In this document: piece by piece, positions 7,634-17,493 of the stretch
How the letters are laid out: every line of letters starts with the position of its first letter
Position numbering within the stretch: position 1 is the first letter of the stretch
Assembly: GCA_020638525.1 (NCBI GenBank)
Contig: JACKIL010000010.1
Coordinates: 1 to 64,000, forward strand
DNA from: Caulobacterales bacterium
GTDB lineage: Bacteria; Pseudomonadota; Alphaproteobacteria; Caulobacterales; Parvularculaceae
Reading direction: 5' to 3'
DNA length: 64,000 bases
The notes under the pieces: generated by a model
What the model was told of the DNA's origin: nothing
The model's input: the letters and a program-made list of their open reading frames with translations, nothing else
Database searches by the model: none
Made by a program: the position numbers and the translations under genes

Positions 7634-9859
7634 ATGCACAAGAATCGAGTGATTTCCGCTTCATGTCTGGCGATCGCCGCCGCGTTCATCGCCGAGGGCG
7701 TTTTCACCGCCGCAAGCGCTCAGCAGTCCGCCGGAATCGACACCATCACCGTTACGGCGACGAAGCGCGAAGAAAGCGCGCAGGATATTCCGATTGCTGT
7801 TTCCGCCTTCTCTGGCGATGAGCTTCGTGAGCGGAATATTGTCGACTCGTCCGATCTCACGAACATTACGCCTGGCCTTTCTTTCACAGCGGCAGGCTCA
7901 ACGCCGGCTGTCGGCCTCATCTCCATTCGCGGCGTCTCGCAGAACGACTTCGCGGGGCACCTCGAAGCGGCGAACGCCTTCTACATTGACGAAGTCTATC
8001 GTCCGTCGATCTCCGCCAACATTCAAGCGCTCTACGATGTCGAGCGCGTGGAAGTCTTGAAAGGACCGCAAGGAACGCTCTTCGGCCGGAACACGACGGG
8101 CGGTCTTATTCACATCATCACGAAGCAGCCGACACAGGAGTTCGAAGGCTATCTCGGCGCGGCTTACGGTTCGTTCGATCAGGTGAAGGTCGAGGGCGCC
8201 TTGAGCGGCGCGTTGAGTGATACGGTCAGCGCGCGCGGCGCATTCTATTTCAATCGCAATGATGGCTGGATCAAGAACGATATCGGCCCGGATGTGAACG
8301 CCGATGATACGCGGGCAGGGCGCATTCACTTGCTCTTCGAGCCGACCGACAAGTTCAGCGTCTTGCTGACAGGCGAGTATTATAAGATCGACAATGTCAC
8401 TGCGGGCGCCGCCTACCCGACGGGCGCTTTCACGAATGTTGACGGGCTCGGTGAAAATTCTGGCGGCGGCATCCTGGTCGGGCTCATTCCCGATCCGAAC
8501 GGGTATATCGACGCGGATGGCGACCCCTTCACCGGCTCATTCAACAATCCGGGCAACATGGATCGCACCGTTTGGTCAGGCACGGGCAAGATCACCTATG
8601 ATTTTGGCGGTGCGACGCTGACGTCGATCACGAACTATTCCTCGGTCAAGGCGAATTATATCGAAGACAACGATCTTTCGCCTTATCCGGTGACGGACTT
8701 CGTGATGGATGCGGACTCCGACACAGTGACGCAAGAGCTGCGGTTAGCGGGCGAATTCGACAAGCTCGCATGGACGCTCGGCGGGTACTTCATCAATATT
8801 GATGGCGTTTATGACCAGCGCTTCCAGTTCCTGATCGCGGGAGCCGATGTCGGCGCCAACTACTCGGTCAAGACCACGTCTTACTCCGGCTTTGTGGAAG
8901 GCGAGTATGCGCTGACACCAACGATTGGCGTCACGGGCGGCGTTCGCTGGACTTATGACGAGAAGGAATACGCTTACCTTCGCACCTGCCTCGACATGAC
9001 AGGCTTCCCCGCCGGTTCGTGCGACGCCGTGTTCGCTTTGCCGCCTTTCCTCATCGGCGGCGCAGGGCTCGTCACTGACAAATACGATGATTCAGGCATT
9101 TCAGCACGTGCAGCGATCAACTGGCGGCCGACTGACAATGCGATGCTCTATGCGAGCTGGAACCGTGGCTGGAAGGCTTTCAGCTATAATGCGGGCTTCC
9201 TCGGGGCGGCGGCGGTGGCCGATGTCCGCTTCGACAGCGAGAAGATCGACGCCTATGAAGTCGGCGCGAAGCTGGATTTCTGGGAATCGCGCGCCCGCCT
9301 CAACGCCTCTTTCTTCTATTATGATTACACGGACTATCAGGCGTTCGATCAGCGCGGCACATCGTTCACGCTCTATAATACCGATGCGTCTATCTATGGT
9401 GCTGACGCGGAATTCATCCTGAAACCGGTCGACAACATCACTTTCCTCGCTGGCGCAAGCTGGATTGAGACGGAAGTGAAAGACGTGCCGATCGCGACGG
9501 GCCTTGTCGACCGCGAGTCGCCGCAGGCGCCGCAATTCACGGTCAACTTCGCTGTCACGGCGGATGCACCGGTTTCGTTCGGCTTGTTCCGCGGGCAATT
9601 CGATGTCCGCTACACAGACGAATACTACTCCCAGCTCAACAATGCGCCTCTGACGCTCGTTCCGAGCAATTGGCTCGCCAATGCGCGCATAAGCTATTTC
9701 ACGCCTGATGAGCACTTCGAACTCGCCTTCTTTGCGCGGAACGTCTTCGACGAAGAGCGGCAGATCTATGCATTCGACATCTCAACCCCGCTCAGCCTTG
9801 ACGAGAATAACTATGCGCCGCCGCGCTGGATCGGCGTCGAAGCCCGGGTTTCGTTCTAG
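7634..9859 (+). CDS. TonB-dependent receptor
   Basis: This is a complete outer-membrane receptor of 741 residues. A signal peptide of about 30 residues ending in ASAQ is followed by a TonB-box-like segment, DTITVTATKREE. The plug domain has the usual VERVEVLKGPQGTLFGRNTTGG stretch, here at about residues 135-156, and the beta-barrel ends in GVEARVSF. The start at 7634 is chosen because GGGAGGGA stands just upstream and the signal peptide begins there; the frame stays open further upstream. The family is related to receptors that import sterols, siderophores or aromatic compounds in sphingomonads and relatives. An SDR gene and a VOC gene follow on the same strand with short gaps. Confidence 0.95.
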   Translation: MHKNRVISASCLAIAAAFIAEGVFTAASAQQSAGIDTITVTATKREESAQDIPIAVSAFSGDELRERNIVDSSDLTNITPGLSFTAAGSTPAVGLISIRGVSQNDFAGHLEAANAFYIDEVYRPSISANIQALYDVERVEVLKGPQGTLFGRNTTGGLIHIITKQPTQEFEGYLGAAYGSFDQVKVEGALSGALSDTVSARGAFYFNRNDGWIKNDIGPDVNADDTRAGRIHLLFEPTDKFSVLLTGEYYKIDNVTAGAAYPTGAFTNVDGLGENSGGGILVGLIPDPNGYIDADGDPFTGSFNNPGNMDRTVWSGTGKITYDFGGATLTSITNYSSVKANYIEDNDLSPYPVTDFVMDADSDTVTQELRLAGEFDKLAWTLGGYFINIDGVYDQRFQFLIAGADVGANYSVKTTSYSGFVEGEYALTPTIGVTGGVRWTYDEKEYAYLRTCLDMTGFPAGSCDAVFALPPFLIGGAGLVTDKYDDSGISARAAINWRPTDNAMLYASWNRGWKAFSYNAGFLGAAAVADVRFDSEKIDAYEVGAKLDFWESRARLNASFFYYDYTDYQAFDQRGTSFTLYNTDASIYGADAEFILKPVDNITFLAGASWIETEVKDVPIATGLVDRESPQAPQFTVNFAVTADAPVSFGLFRGQFDVRYTDEYYSQLNNAPLTLVPSNWLANARISYFTPDEHFELAFFARNVFDEERQIYAFDISTPLSLDENNYAPPRWIGVEARVSF

Positions 9860-9885
9860 TAACCGAAGAGAGGACAGACTGCGCT

Positions 9886-10668
9886 ATGGGGCGTCTTGCA
9901 AATAAACGATGCGTTGTGACTGGCGGGGCGAGCGGGCTTGGGCTCGGCATAGCGACGCGCTTCATAGAAGAGGGCGCAAGCGTTCTCATTACGGATATTA
10001 ACGAGGCGGCGGGCGCCGATGAAGCCAAGCGCATCGGCGCCGCCTTCGCCCTTCAAGATGTGTCTAATGAGAAACGCTGGGGCGAAGTGATGGCGCTCGC
10101 CGAGTCGAAGCTTGGCGGCGTCGATGTGCTCGTCAACAATGCCGGCCTTGGCATTGTCGGTGACAAGGATACGCTGGAGACTGTTTCGATGGCGGACTGG
10201 CGCCGGCTCTTCAGCATCAATGTCGACGGGGTGTTCATGGGGTGCCGCGCGGCGCTCGGGCCGATGCGTCGGGCCGGTGGCGGTTCGATCATCAATATGT
10301 CGTCGGTCGCCTCGCTTGTCGTCACGCCCTTCATTATCGGCTACGGCGCCGGCAAAGCTGCGGTCGAACATCTGTCGCGGTCGGTTGCGCTCCATTGCGC
10401 GCAGCACGGCGATAAGATCCGTTGCAACTCCATTCACCCCGGACAGATCAAGACGCCGATGCACGACTCGCTTGTCGAAGGCACAGCGAAAAACGCTGGC
10501 ATCTCAGAAGCGGATTCTCGTGCGGGTTATCTGAAGATGATCCCCATTGGCGAGTTCGGAACGCCGCTCGATATCGCCAATGCGGCCCTTTATCTTGCCT
10601 CGGATGAATCACGGCACGTCACCGGCACGCGCATGGTTGTCGATGGCGGCATGCAACTGATCGGATAG
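9886..10668 (+). CDS. Short-chain dehydrogenase/reductase (SDR)
   Basis: This classical NAD(P)-dependent oxidoreductase of 260 residues has the nucleotide-binding motif TGGASGLG at 13-20, the NNAG motif, a catalytic serine in NMSSVAS, and the YxxxK pair as YGAGK. The C-terminal segment TGTRMVVDGGMQLIG is typical. It interconverts a hydroxyl and a carbonyl on an unknown substrate in the cytoplasm. An aspartate after the second strand (ITDIN) suggests NAD rather than NADP. It starts 26 bases after the TonB receptor and 8 bases before the VOC gene, so the three are likely one transcript handling the same imported compound. Confidence 0.92.
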   Translation: MGRLANKRCVVTGGASGLGLGIATRFIEEGASVLITDINEAAGADEAKRIGAAFALQDVSNEKRWGEVMALAESKLGGVDVLVNNAGLGIVGDKDTLETVSMADWRRLFSINVDGVFMGCRAALGPMRRAGGGSIINMSSVASLVVTPFIIGYGAGKAAVEHLSRSVALHCAQHGDKIRCNSIHPGQIKTPMHDSLVEGTAKNAGISEADSRAGYLKMIPIGEFGTPLDIANAALYLASDESRHVTGTRMVVDGGMQLIG

Positions 10669-10676
10669 GAGCAAGC

Positions 10677-11225
10677 ATGTCGAGAATGCTGAAGTTCGGC
10701 CAGCCTTTGGGCGGCGTCATGCAAATCGCGCATATCGTCGATGATCTTGAGGCGGGCGCGGCGAAATGGGTCGAGGCGCTCAATATCGGTCCGTGGGTGA
10801 TTTTAGAGCACTTCCAGGCGGACAATACGACCTACTATGGCGAGCCGACCAATATCGACCTGTCGATCGCGCTCGCTTATTCCGGCAGCATGTGTTTCGA
10901 ACTGGTTCAGCAGAACAACGATGTTCCGTCAGTCTACAACGACCACATCGCGCAAAGCGGGCTTGGTGCTTTCCATCATTGGGGCGTGTGCACGGAAACA
11001 TTCGATGAGGATCTTGCGGCCTACAAGCGAAAGGACATGCCAATCGCTTTTGCGGGCAATGTGCGCGCGGTTGGAGGTCTTCGGTTCGCTTACATAGACG
11101 CCATGGCGACAGCGCGCGGCATGATCGAACTTATCGAATGCGCGCCTGTGGTCGAGGACCTTTTCAATTCAATCAAGGAACAGGCTGAAGCCTGGGACGG
11201 TAAGACAGTCTTCATCCGTCCCTGA
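10677..11225 (+). CDS. VOC-superfamily (glyoxalase/epimerase-like) protein
   Basis: This 182-residue protein has two paired VOC half-domains. Candidate metal ligands are the histidine in MQIAHIVDD, the glutamate in MCFELVQQ, the histidine in FHHWGV and the glutamate in GMIELIE. This H/E/H/E pattern is known from methylmalonyl-CoA epimerases, glyoxalases and extradiol dioxygenases. The opening resembles the epimerase type more than dioxygenases. The reaction is not determined. The gene directly follows an SDR, suggesting a shared catabolic role. Confidence 0.82.
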   Translation: MSRMLKFGQPLGGVMQIAHIVDDLEAGAAKWVEALNIGPWVILEHFQADNTTYYGEPTNIDLSIALAYSGSMCFELVQQNNDVPSVYNDHIAQSGLGAFHHWGVCTETFDEDLAAYKRKDMPIAFAGNVRAVGGLRFAYIDAMATARGMIELIECAPVVEDLFNSIKEQAEAWDGKTVFIRP

Positions 11226-11258
11226 CGCGGGGACGCTCTCAACAAGGGGAAAGAACTC

Positions 11259-11561
11259 ATGACCACGCGATTTGCATGGGCGGCGATCGCCTGCGTTTCG
11301 ACCTTGGCGGCGTTCACGGCTTCGGCTGAAGCGAGTGATTTTGAGGCGCGCTGCGTGGCGGTTTCGCAGAATGAAACGCTGCCAGAGGGATACACTGAAG
11401 CTGATGTCGCTGCGGCCTGCGCGTGCCTCGCGGCAAAGGCGGAAGCCGATCCGGCTGTAATGGCCGATCTCGAACCCGGCCTCGACATTCCGGATTTCGA
11501 AACAAGAATGAGTTCTGTCGGTCCGGCGGGAGCCGCCGCGATCGAATCTTGTCAGGGCTAG
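11259..11561 (+). CDS. Small secreted cysteine-containing protein, unknown function
   Basis: I do not recognise this 100-residue protein. It opens with an apparent signal peptide (about 23 residues, cleavage after ASAEA). The mature part of roughly 75 residues is acidic and has four cysteines (RC, ACAC and SC), which could form two disulphides in the periplasm. A GGGGAAAG-like ribosome-binding sequence precedes the ATG. It lies 33 bases after the VOC gene and converges on the efflux operon. Confidence 0.6.
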   Translation: MTTRFAWAAIACVSTLAAFTASAEASDFEARCVAVSQNETLPEGYTEADVAAACACLAAKAEADPAVMADLEPGLDIPDFETRMSSVGPAGAAAIESCQG

Positions 11562-11571
11562 GCTTGCGCGT

Positions 11572-13026
11572 TTAGTCGGTGGTCTGCTGCTCTTCGGCGG
11601 GGCCGCCGATGGAGCGGAAGAAATTCACCGCGTTTGAAGCTTTGGCGAGCTGCGCCGCCACGAGCTGCTGACGAGCGGCATAGTCCGTCCGTTGCGCTTC
11701 GAGAACAGCGAAATAATCATCAACGCCGTTCTGGAAGCGCAGATCGGAAAGGTTGAAAGCTTTCGCCGAAGCTTCTGCAAGGCGCTCTGTCGCACTTACC
11801 CGTTCGTCAATCGTTTCGCGTGTCGCAATGGCGTCGGCGATATCGCGGAACGCCGATTCTATCGATTGCTCATATTGCGTCTTGGCGATATCGCGGTCGA
11901 TTTTCGCGCCCGAAAGCTGGGCGAGGTTCCGGCCCCCAGTGAAAATCGGCACGCTGACGGAGGGTGCAAAGCGCCATACGCCGGTGCCTGGCGCAAAGAG
12001 ATCGGTTAGCTCCGCGCTCGCCGTGCCGGCGCTGCCTGTCAGGAGAATCTGCGGGAAGAATGCCGCGCGCGCCGCGCCGATGCTTGCGTTCGCCGCCTTG
12101 AGCTGGTGCTCGGCGGCCTGAATGTCTGGCCGGTTCAGCAAGATGTCCGAGTTGAGGCCAACCGGAATGTCGTCGTTGACTTTAACTGCATCAATCGTCG
12201 AAGCGATCTTGAGATCATCCGGCGTTGCTGTTCCAAGGAGAAGGCGCAGGGCGTTTCGATCGCGTTCGACTTGCGCCGCGAGGGAGGCGGCGTCGGCTTT
12301 CGCTTGCTCAATGGAGATGCGGACGCGTTGCACATCGATATCATTGCCGACGCCGGAATCGAGAAGGCGTTCCGTGAGATCGAGCGACGCCTGCTGGTTT
12401 TTCACCGTCTCCTCAGCAATCGCCAGTAATTGTGTATCTGCGACGAGCTGAAGATAGGCGCTCGCGATTTCTGCGATGATTGTGACTTCCGCGGCTTTAC
12501 GCGTTTCCTCTTCGGCGAAATAGCTTTCCAGCGCTTGCTTGTTAAGGCTGCGGACGCGCCCGAAAAGATCGAGTTCGTAAGAGCTCACACTTGCTGAAAC
12601 CGTATTCTGCACGGTCGTAATCGGTTCGGTGCGGCCGGAGGTCGATGCGCCGACTATACCTGTGGCCGCGTTCGCGCCCGTGCGTTGGCGCGTATATTGG
12701 TAGCCGGCGTTAATGCTCGGCAGGCTGTCAGAGCGCTGGACGCGATAAAGGGCGCGCGCGCGTTCGGCGTTGAGAACAGCGAGGCGGAGGTCGCGATTGT
12801 TCTCAAGACCGGTTTCGATCAGGCGCTGAAGTTCCGGATCGATGAACACGGCGCGCCAGGAAACGAGCGCGGCGGTCTCATTCCCGCGTTCTTCTGCATA
12901 GGGAAGAGCGCTCGGCGCAGGCGAACTCGGTCGCTCATAGCGGGGCGCCATGGTGGTTGCGCAAGCTGACAGCGCGCTTGCGCAAAGCAGGCCTGCGATA
13001 ATTTTTGCGGGCAGGGGAGCTGGCAT
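11572..13026 (-). CDS. RND efflux outer-membrane factor, NodT-type lipoprotein
   Basis: This 484-residue TolC-like outer-membrane channel subunit has a lipoprotein signal (LLCASALSACATT) that places the modified cysteine at about residue 22. The protein contains the two repeated helical segments typical of OprM/NodT proteins, with conserved pieces such as ENNRDLRLAVLNAERARALY, LNRPDIQAAEHQLKAANASI and RFQNGVDDYFAVLEAQR. It would form the exit duct of a tripartite efflux pump with the permease and adaptor encoded just upstream. Its start lies only 3 bases after the permease stop, so all three form one operon. Confidence 0.94.
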   Translation of the reverse strand: MPAPLPAKIIAGLLCASALSACATTMAPRYERPSSPAPSALPYAEERGNETAALVSWRAVFIDPELQRLIETGLENNRDLRLAVLNAERARALYRVQRSDSLPSINAGYQYTRQRTGANAATGIVGASTSGRTEPITTVQNTVSASVSSYELDLFGRVRSLNKQALESYFAEEETRKAAEVTIIAEIASAYLQLVADTQLLAIAEETVKNQQASLDLTERLLDSGVGNDIDVQRVRISIEQAKADAASLAAQVERDRNALRLLLGTATPDDLKIASTIDAVKVNDDIPVGLNSDILLNRPDIQAAEHQLKAANASIGAARAAFFPQILLTGSAGTASAELTDLFAPGTGVWRFAPSVSVPIFTGGRNLAQLSGAKIDRDIAKTQYEQSIESAFRDIADAIATRETIDERVSATERLAEASAKAFNLSDLRFQNGVDDYFAVLEAQRTDYAARQQLVAAQLAKASNAVNFFRSIGGPAEEQQTTD

Positions 13027-13029
13027 CGG

Positions 13030-16000
13030 TCAGGCTTCCTGAGTTTGCGCCGCTGCTTGTTTCCGTGCGTCCGCGCCGCCGAATAGGCCGCGCACGAGCA
13101 CGAAGAAGAGCGGGGTGAAGAAGAGACCGAGCATGGAGGCGGCTATCATCCCGCCGAGCACCGCTGAGCCGATCGCCATTCGTCCGGCCGCCCCGGCGCC
13201 TGAGCTGAAGACGAGAGGCAGAACGCCGAGCCCGAACGCGAAGGACGTCATCAGGATGGGACGAAGGCGCGTGTGCGCGGCTTCGATCGCCGCTTCGACA
13301 GCGGTGCGGCCCTGTTCCTGCAGCGCCTTTGCGAATTCGACGATGAGAATGGCGTTCTTCGCGGAGAGGCCGACAGTCGTCAACAGGCCGACCTGGAAGA
13401 AGATGTCGTTTGCAAATCCGCGCATGAAGGCGGCTATGACGGCGCCCATCACGCCGAGCGGCACGATCAGGAGAACGGAGACCGGCACAGACCAGCTCTC
13501 GTAAAGCGCGGCGAGGCAAAGGAAGACAATGAGAATGGAAAGGGCGTAAAGCGCAGGCGCGCGCGCGCCGGTCTCGCGTTCTTCCGCCGAGATGCCTGTC
13601 CACTCAACGCCGAAGCCGGAAGGCAATTGCTTTGCGAGCTCATCGATCCGTTTCATCGCGTCGCCAGTGCTGACGCCCGGCGCTGTGCCGCCGAGGACTT
13701 CTCTCGACGCGACGCCGTTGAAGCGCTCAAGTTTCGGCGAGCCGAACGACCATGATGTATCCGTGAAAGCAGAAATCGGCACGAGTTCGCCGGAAGCGTT
13801 CGGAACGCGCCATCTGTTGAGGTCTTCCGGCGTCATGCGGTAGTGCGTGTCCGCGGCGACATAGACGCGTTTAATGCGGCCGCGATCGAGAAAGTCGTTG
13901 ACGTAAGTTCCGCCCATCGCCGTCGCGATCGTCGAATTGATCGTTGATTGCGACAAGCCCATTGCTTCCGCACGCTGATAGTCGATGTGCAGATCGAGCT
14001 GCGCAACATCTTCCAGCCCGTTGGGACGAACGCCGGCGAACATCGGGTCCTGGTTCGCCATGCCGATGAGCTGATTGCGGGCATTCATCAGCGCGTCATG
14101 GCCCAGTCCGGCGCGATCCTGGAGATAGAGGTCGAAACCGCTCGCCTGTCCAAGACCCGGCACGGCGGGCGGGGCGAATGCGAAGACCTGGGCGTCGCGA
14201 ATTTGCGAGAATGCCTGCATGCACCGCTGCACAGTGGCTTGCACGCTCTTGTCGCGGCTCTTGCGTTCGCTCCAGTCCTTCATGGTGACGAAGGCGAGGC
14301 CCATATTTTGTCCGCTGCCGGCGAAGCTGAAGCCCGAAACGGTGAAGTAGTGCGCGATCGTATCGGCCTCTTCCTCTCGGAAATATTTCTTGATCTGTTC
14401 GAAGACAGCTTTGGTTCGGTCTTCCGTCGCGCCCGGCGGCAACTGCACCTGAACGAGGAATTGGCCCTGATCCTCGTCTGGCAGGAACGATTGCTTGATG
14501 CGCGTGAAGCCGAAACCGGTAGCGGCGCTCATAACGAGAAAGATGAGGAAGAAACGTGCGCTGCGGGCGAGCACATATTTGACGCCGCGTTTGTGGCCGC
14601 GCGAGCTTGCGTCGAACAGCCTGTTGAAGGCTTTCAGCGGCCCCATCAGCCTCGCCTGGAGGCTGCCGGGCTTTGGCTCTTTGTTCGGATCGTGCGGCTT
14701 CAAAATGGTCGCGCAGAGCGCCGGCGTTAAGATAATCGCCGCAAGAACCGAGAGAGCCATCGCTGAGACGAGCGTGATCGAGAACTGACGGTAGATGACG
14801 CCGGCGGTGCCGCCGAAAAACGCCATCGGCACGAACACAGCGGAAAGCACGGTGCCGATGCCGACAAGGGCGCCGGTGATCTGCTGCATCGACTTTCTTG
14901 TCGCTTCACGCGGGGCGAGGCCTTCTTCGTGCATCAATCGGTCGACGTTCTCGATGACGACGATCGCGTCGTCGACGAGAAGGCCGATGACGAGCACCAT
15001 GGCGAGCATGGTGAGCGTATTGATGGAAAAGCCGAACGCAAAGAGCAGGCCGACGGTGCCGAGAAGGACGACGGGCACGGTGATCATGACGATCGCCGTC
15101 GCGCGCAGGTTCTGCAGGAAGAGGAACATGATGAGCGCGACGAAGAACGCCGCTTCGACAAGCGTCTTCAGAACTTCCTTGATCGATTCCCGCACGAAGG
15201 GCGTCGTATCGACCGGAACCGCAGCCCGCACTTTCGGCGGAAAATATTGTGCGAGTTCATCGACCATCGCACGGACGGCCTGAGCGGTCTGAATGGCGTT
15301 TGCGCCGGGCGCAAGCTGAATGCCCATACCCGAAGAGGTGGTGCCGTCGAATTCCGCATCGCTCAGATAGGATTCAGAGCCGAGTTCGACGCGCGCAACG
15401 TCGCGGACCCTGACTTGCGAGCCGTCTTCGAGCGTGCGCAGCGAGATGTTTTCAAACTCCTCAGGCGTCTGCATCAACGCTTTGACGTTGATCGTCGCGT
15501 TAAGGGCCTGGCCTTCGACATAGGGGCCGCCGCCAAGTTCGCCGCCTGTGACTTGCGTGTTCTGCTCGTTGATCGCATTCGTCACATCAAGCGGGGAGAG
15601 GCCGTAATAGGCGAGCGCATCAGGATCGAGCCAGATGCGCATCGCATATTGCGAGCCGAACACGCGAATGCTGCCGACGCCGGGAATGCGGCTGATCGGA
15701 TCCTGAAGGTTGGATACGATATAGTCGGCAAGTTCCGTACGCGTATAGGAGCCGTCTGTACTCGTCACGCCGACGATCATCAGAAAGCCGCTGCGCGCCT
15801 TGGCGACAGAAACGCCGCGCCGCTGCACAGCCTGCGGGAGAAGCGGCGTCGCAAGGGCGAGCTTGTTCTGCACCTGCACCTGCGCGATGTCAGGGTCGGT
15901 TCCCGACTCGAAGGTCAGAGTGATGGACGACTGACCTTCGGAGCTGGAGCTGGAGCTGATATATTTTAGGTTGTCGATCGCCTTCATCTGCTGTTCGATG

Positions 16001-16191
16001 ACCTGCGTGACAGCCTCTTCAACGGCCTGCGCCGAAGCGCCGGGATAGGTCGCGCTGATCGTGACGGCTGGCGGCGCAATGTCCGGATATTGCTCGACCG
16101 GCAGAGCAGTGATGCTGATCGCGCCCGCAAGCATGATGATGATGGCGATCACCCAAGCGAAGATCGGGCGGTCAATGAAGAAATTCGCCAC
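13030..16191 (-). CDS. RND multidrug efflux permease, HAE1 (AcrB/MexB-like) family
   Basis: This 1053-residue inner-membrane transporter of hydrophobic and amphiphilic compounds is of full family length. It has 12 expected membrane helices, two large periplasmic porter loops, and the proton-relay aspartates in helix 4 (GLLVDDAIVVIENVDR). It opens with FFIDRPIFAWVIAIIIMLAG, the usual HAE1 N-terminus, and contains LPVEQYPDIAPP. Proton influx drives drug export through the outer-membrane factor encoded next. The adaptor gene lies 39 bases upstream. Regulation is probably by the divergent TetR protein. Confidence 0.96.
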   Translation of the reverse strand: MANFFIDRPIFAWVIAIIIMLAGAISITALPVEQYPDIAPPAVTISATYPGASAQAVEEAVTQVIEQQMKAIDNLKYISSSSSSEGQSSITLTFESGTDPDIAQVQVQNKLALATPLLPQAVQRRGVSVAKARSGFLMIVGVTSTDGSYTRTELADYIVSNLQDPISRIPGVGSIRVFGSQYAMRIWLDPDALAYYGLSPLDVTNAINEQNTQVTGGELGGGPYVEGQALNATINVKALMQTPEEFENISLRTLEDGSQVRVRDVARVELGSESYLSDAEFDGTTSSGMGIQLAPGANAIQTAQAVRAMVDELAQYFPPKVRAAVPVDTTPFVRESIKEVLKTLVEAAFFVALIMFLFLQNLRATAIVMITVPVVLLGTVGLLFAFGFSINTLTMLAMVLVIGLLVDDAIVVIENVDRLMHEEGLAPREATRKSMQQITGALVGIGTVLSAVFVPMAFFGGTAGVIYRQFSITLVSAMALSVLAAIILTPALCATILKPHDPNKEPKPGSLQARLMGPLKAFNRLFDASSRGHKRGVKYVLARSARFFLIFLVMSAATGFGFTRIKQSFLPDEDQGQFLVQVQLPPGATEDRTKAVFEQIKKYFREEEADTIAHYFTVSGFSFAGSGQNMGLAFVTMKDWSERKSRDKSVQATVQRCMQAFSQIRDAQVFAFAPPAVPGLGQASGFDLYLQDRAGLGHDALMNARNQLIGMANQDPMFAGVRPNGLEDVAQLDLHIDYQRAEAMGLSQSTINSTIATAMGGTYVNDFLDRGRIKRVYVAADTHYRMTPEDLNRWRVPNASGELVPISAFTDTSWSFGSPKLERFNGVASREVLGGTAPGVSTGDAMKRIDELAKQLPSGFGVEWTGISAEERETGARAPALYALSILIVFLCLAALYESWSVPVSVLLIVPLGVMGAVIAAFMRGFANDIFFQVGLLTTVGLSAKNAILIVEFAKALQEQGRTAVEAAIEAAHTRLRPILMTSFAFGLGVLPLVFSSGAGAAGRMAIGSAVLGGMIAASMLGLFFTPLFFVLVRGLFGGADARKQAAAQTQEA

Positions 16192-16230
16192 GGCGGGCCT
16201 TCCTCTACTTATTGGTTCAGCGGGCGCGCG

Positions 16231-17430
16231 TTATCGGGCGCCGCCGCCGGAGCTGGTGTTCGCCGCGCCGCTTTGCGTCGTTTCAGCGATGAGCGAGCTG
16301 TCGACAGGCGTTACGGCGTCGCCGCCGCGGAAGCGCTGGAAGCCTTCGACGATCACGCGGTCGCCGGGGGCGAGGCCCTCGGATACGAGCCATTTGTCGC
16401 CGATGGTGCGCTCAGCGACGATCATGCGCTGCTCCGCTTTGTTTTCGGCGTTGACGACGAAGACGTAAGCTTCACCCGCTGGCGTGCGCATCACCGCACG
16501 CTGCGCGACAAGAATTGCGTCATCGCGAACAGCTTCGATGATCCGGGCCCGAACGAACATGCCGGGCAACAGAAGTTCGCTCTTGTTGGGGAAGAGCGCG
16601 CGCATGGTGACCGAACCGGTCGAAGGCTCGACGCTCATCTCCGTAAGCTCAAGGCTTCCTTTTTCGTCGTACTCGCCGCCATCTTCGAGGGTGAGCGCGA
16701 CGCTGAGTTTGTCGCCATCGACGGTTTGCAGTTCGCCGCTCGCAAGCTTGCGTTTCAGACGAAGGATTTCAGCGCTCGACTGGGTGACGTCGACATATAT
16801 GGGGTCGAGCTGATTGACGACGGCCAGCGCATTCGCCTGGTTGGCGGTGACGAGCGCGCCGACGGTGACGAGCGTGCGTCCGATCCGTCCGTCGATCGGC
16901 GAGGTGATGGTGGTGCGGTCGAGGTCGATCTTGGCGGAATCGCGCGCGGCGCGGGCGGAGCCGATGTCGGCCAGGGCCTGCTTGGCGGCGGCGACAGCGT
17001 CATCATAGTCCTGCTGGCTGACAGCCTTGGACTTCACCAGTTCAGCGAAACGCTTTTCTTTATTAGCGGCCGCAACAGCCAGCGCTTCGGCCCGGGCGAG
17101 GGCGGCGACGGCGCTGTTATAGGCGGCTTCATAGGGCGCCTTGTCGATCTGGTAGAGCGGGGCGCCGGCTTTGACCTCGCCGCCTTCGGTGAAAAGGCGC
17201 TCGGCGATTACGCCGGAGACCTGCGGGCGGATTTCAGCGACACGAAACGCATTCGTCCGCCCCGGCAAGGTGGCGGAGAGGGTCACTGATTCCGCGCGAA
17301 TGGTCTCGATCGACACTTCCGGCGCATAGGCGCCGCCTTGGCCTTGCTGCGCGGAAGGGCCGCCGCACGCGGCGAGCAGCAATGCCGGCGCGCTAATCAG
17401 CGCTAAAAAACTCTTGCGAAACAGAAGCAT
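16231..17430 (-). CDS. RND efflux periplasmic adaptor (AcrA-like membrane fusion protein)
   Basis: This 399-residue adaptor links the RND permease to the outer-membrane channel. The N-terminus has a signal with a lipobox (LLLAACGG), so the mature protein is likely anchored by a lipid. It contains the barrel-sandwich/lipoyl halves (PGRTNAFRVAEIRPQVSGVI and ITSPIDGRIGRTLVTVGALV) flanking an alpha-helical hairpin rich in Ala, Lys and Glu. It is the first gene of the three-gene efflux operon, reading away from the TetR gene, with the candidate operator 64 bases upstream of its start. Confidence 0.95.
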   Translation of the reverse strand: MLLFRKSFLALISAPALLLAACGGPSAQQGQGGAYAPEVSIETIRAESVTLSATLPGRTNAFRVAEIRPQVSGVIAERLFTEGGEVKAGAPLYQIDKAPYEAAYNSAVAALARAEALAVAAANKEKRFAELVKSKAVSQQDYDDAVAAAKQALADIGSARAARDSAKIDLDRTTITSPIDGRIGRTLVTVGALVTANQANALAVVNQLDPIYVDVTQSSAEILRLKRKLASGELQTVDGDKLSVALTLEDGGEYDEKGSLELTEMSVEPSTGSVTMRALFPNKSELLLPGMFVRARIIEAVRDDAILVAQRAVMRTPAGEAYVFVVNAENKAEQRMIVAERTIGDKWLVSEGLAPGDRVIVEGFQRFRGGDAVTPVDSSLIAETTQSGAANTSSGGGAR

Positions 17431-17493
17431 GTAATTCCCTGAGGCTTCGGTGAGCAGTCGCCGCCGTGGATACGATTGCGTAACCTGCCTTGA

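Noticed and set aside
14929..15969. 346-codon plus-strand open frame opposite the RND permease
   Set aside because: It is a strongly charged, low-complexity antisense translation. The permease on the other strand is unambiguous.
11572..17430. Whether the tripartite pump might be the export channel for the repeat protein
   Set aside because: RND pumps do not export large proteins, and the operon has its own TetR regulator and operator. Its outer-membrane factor could still be shared, but nothing shows it.
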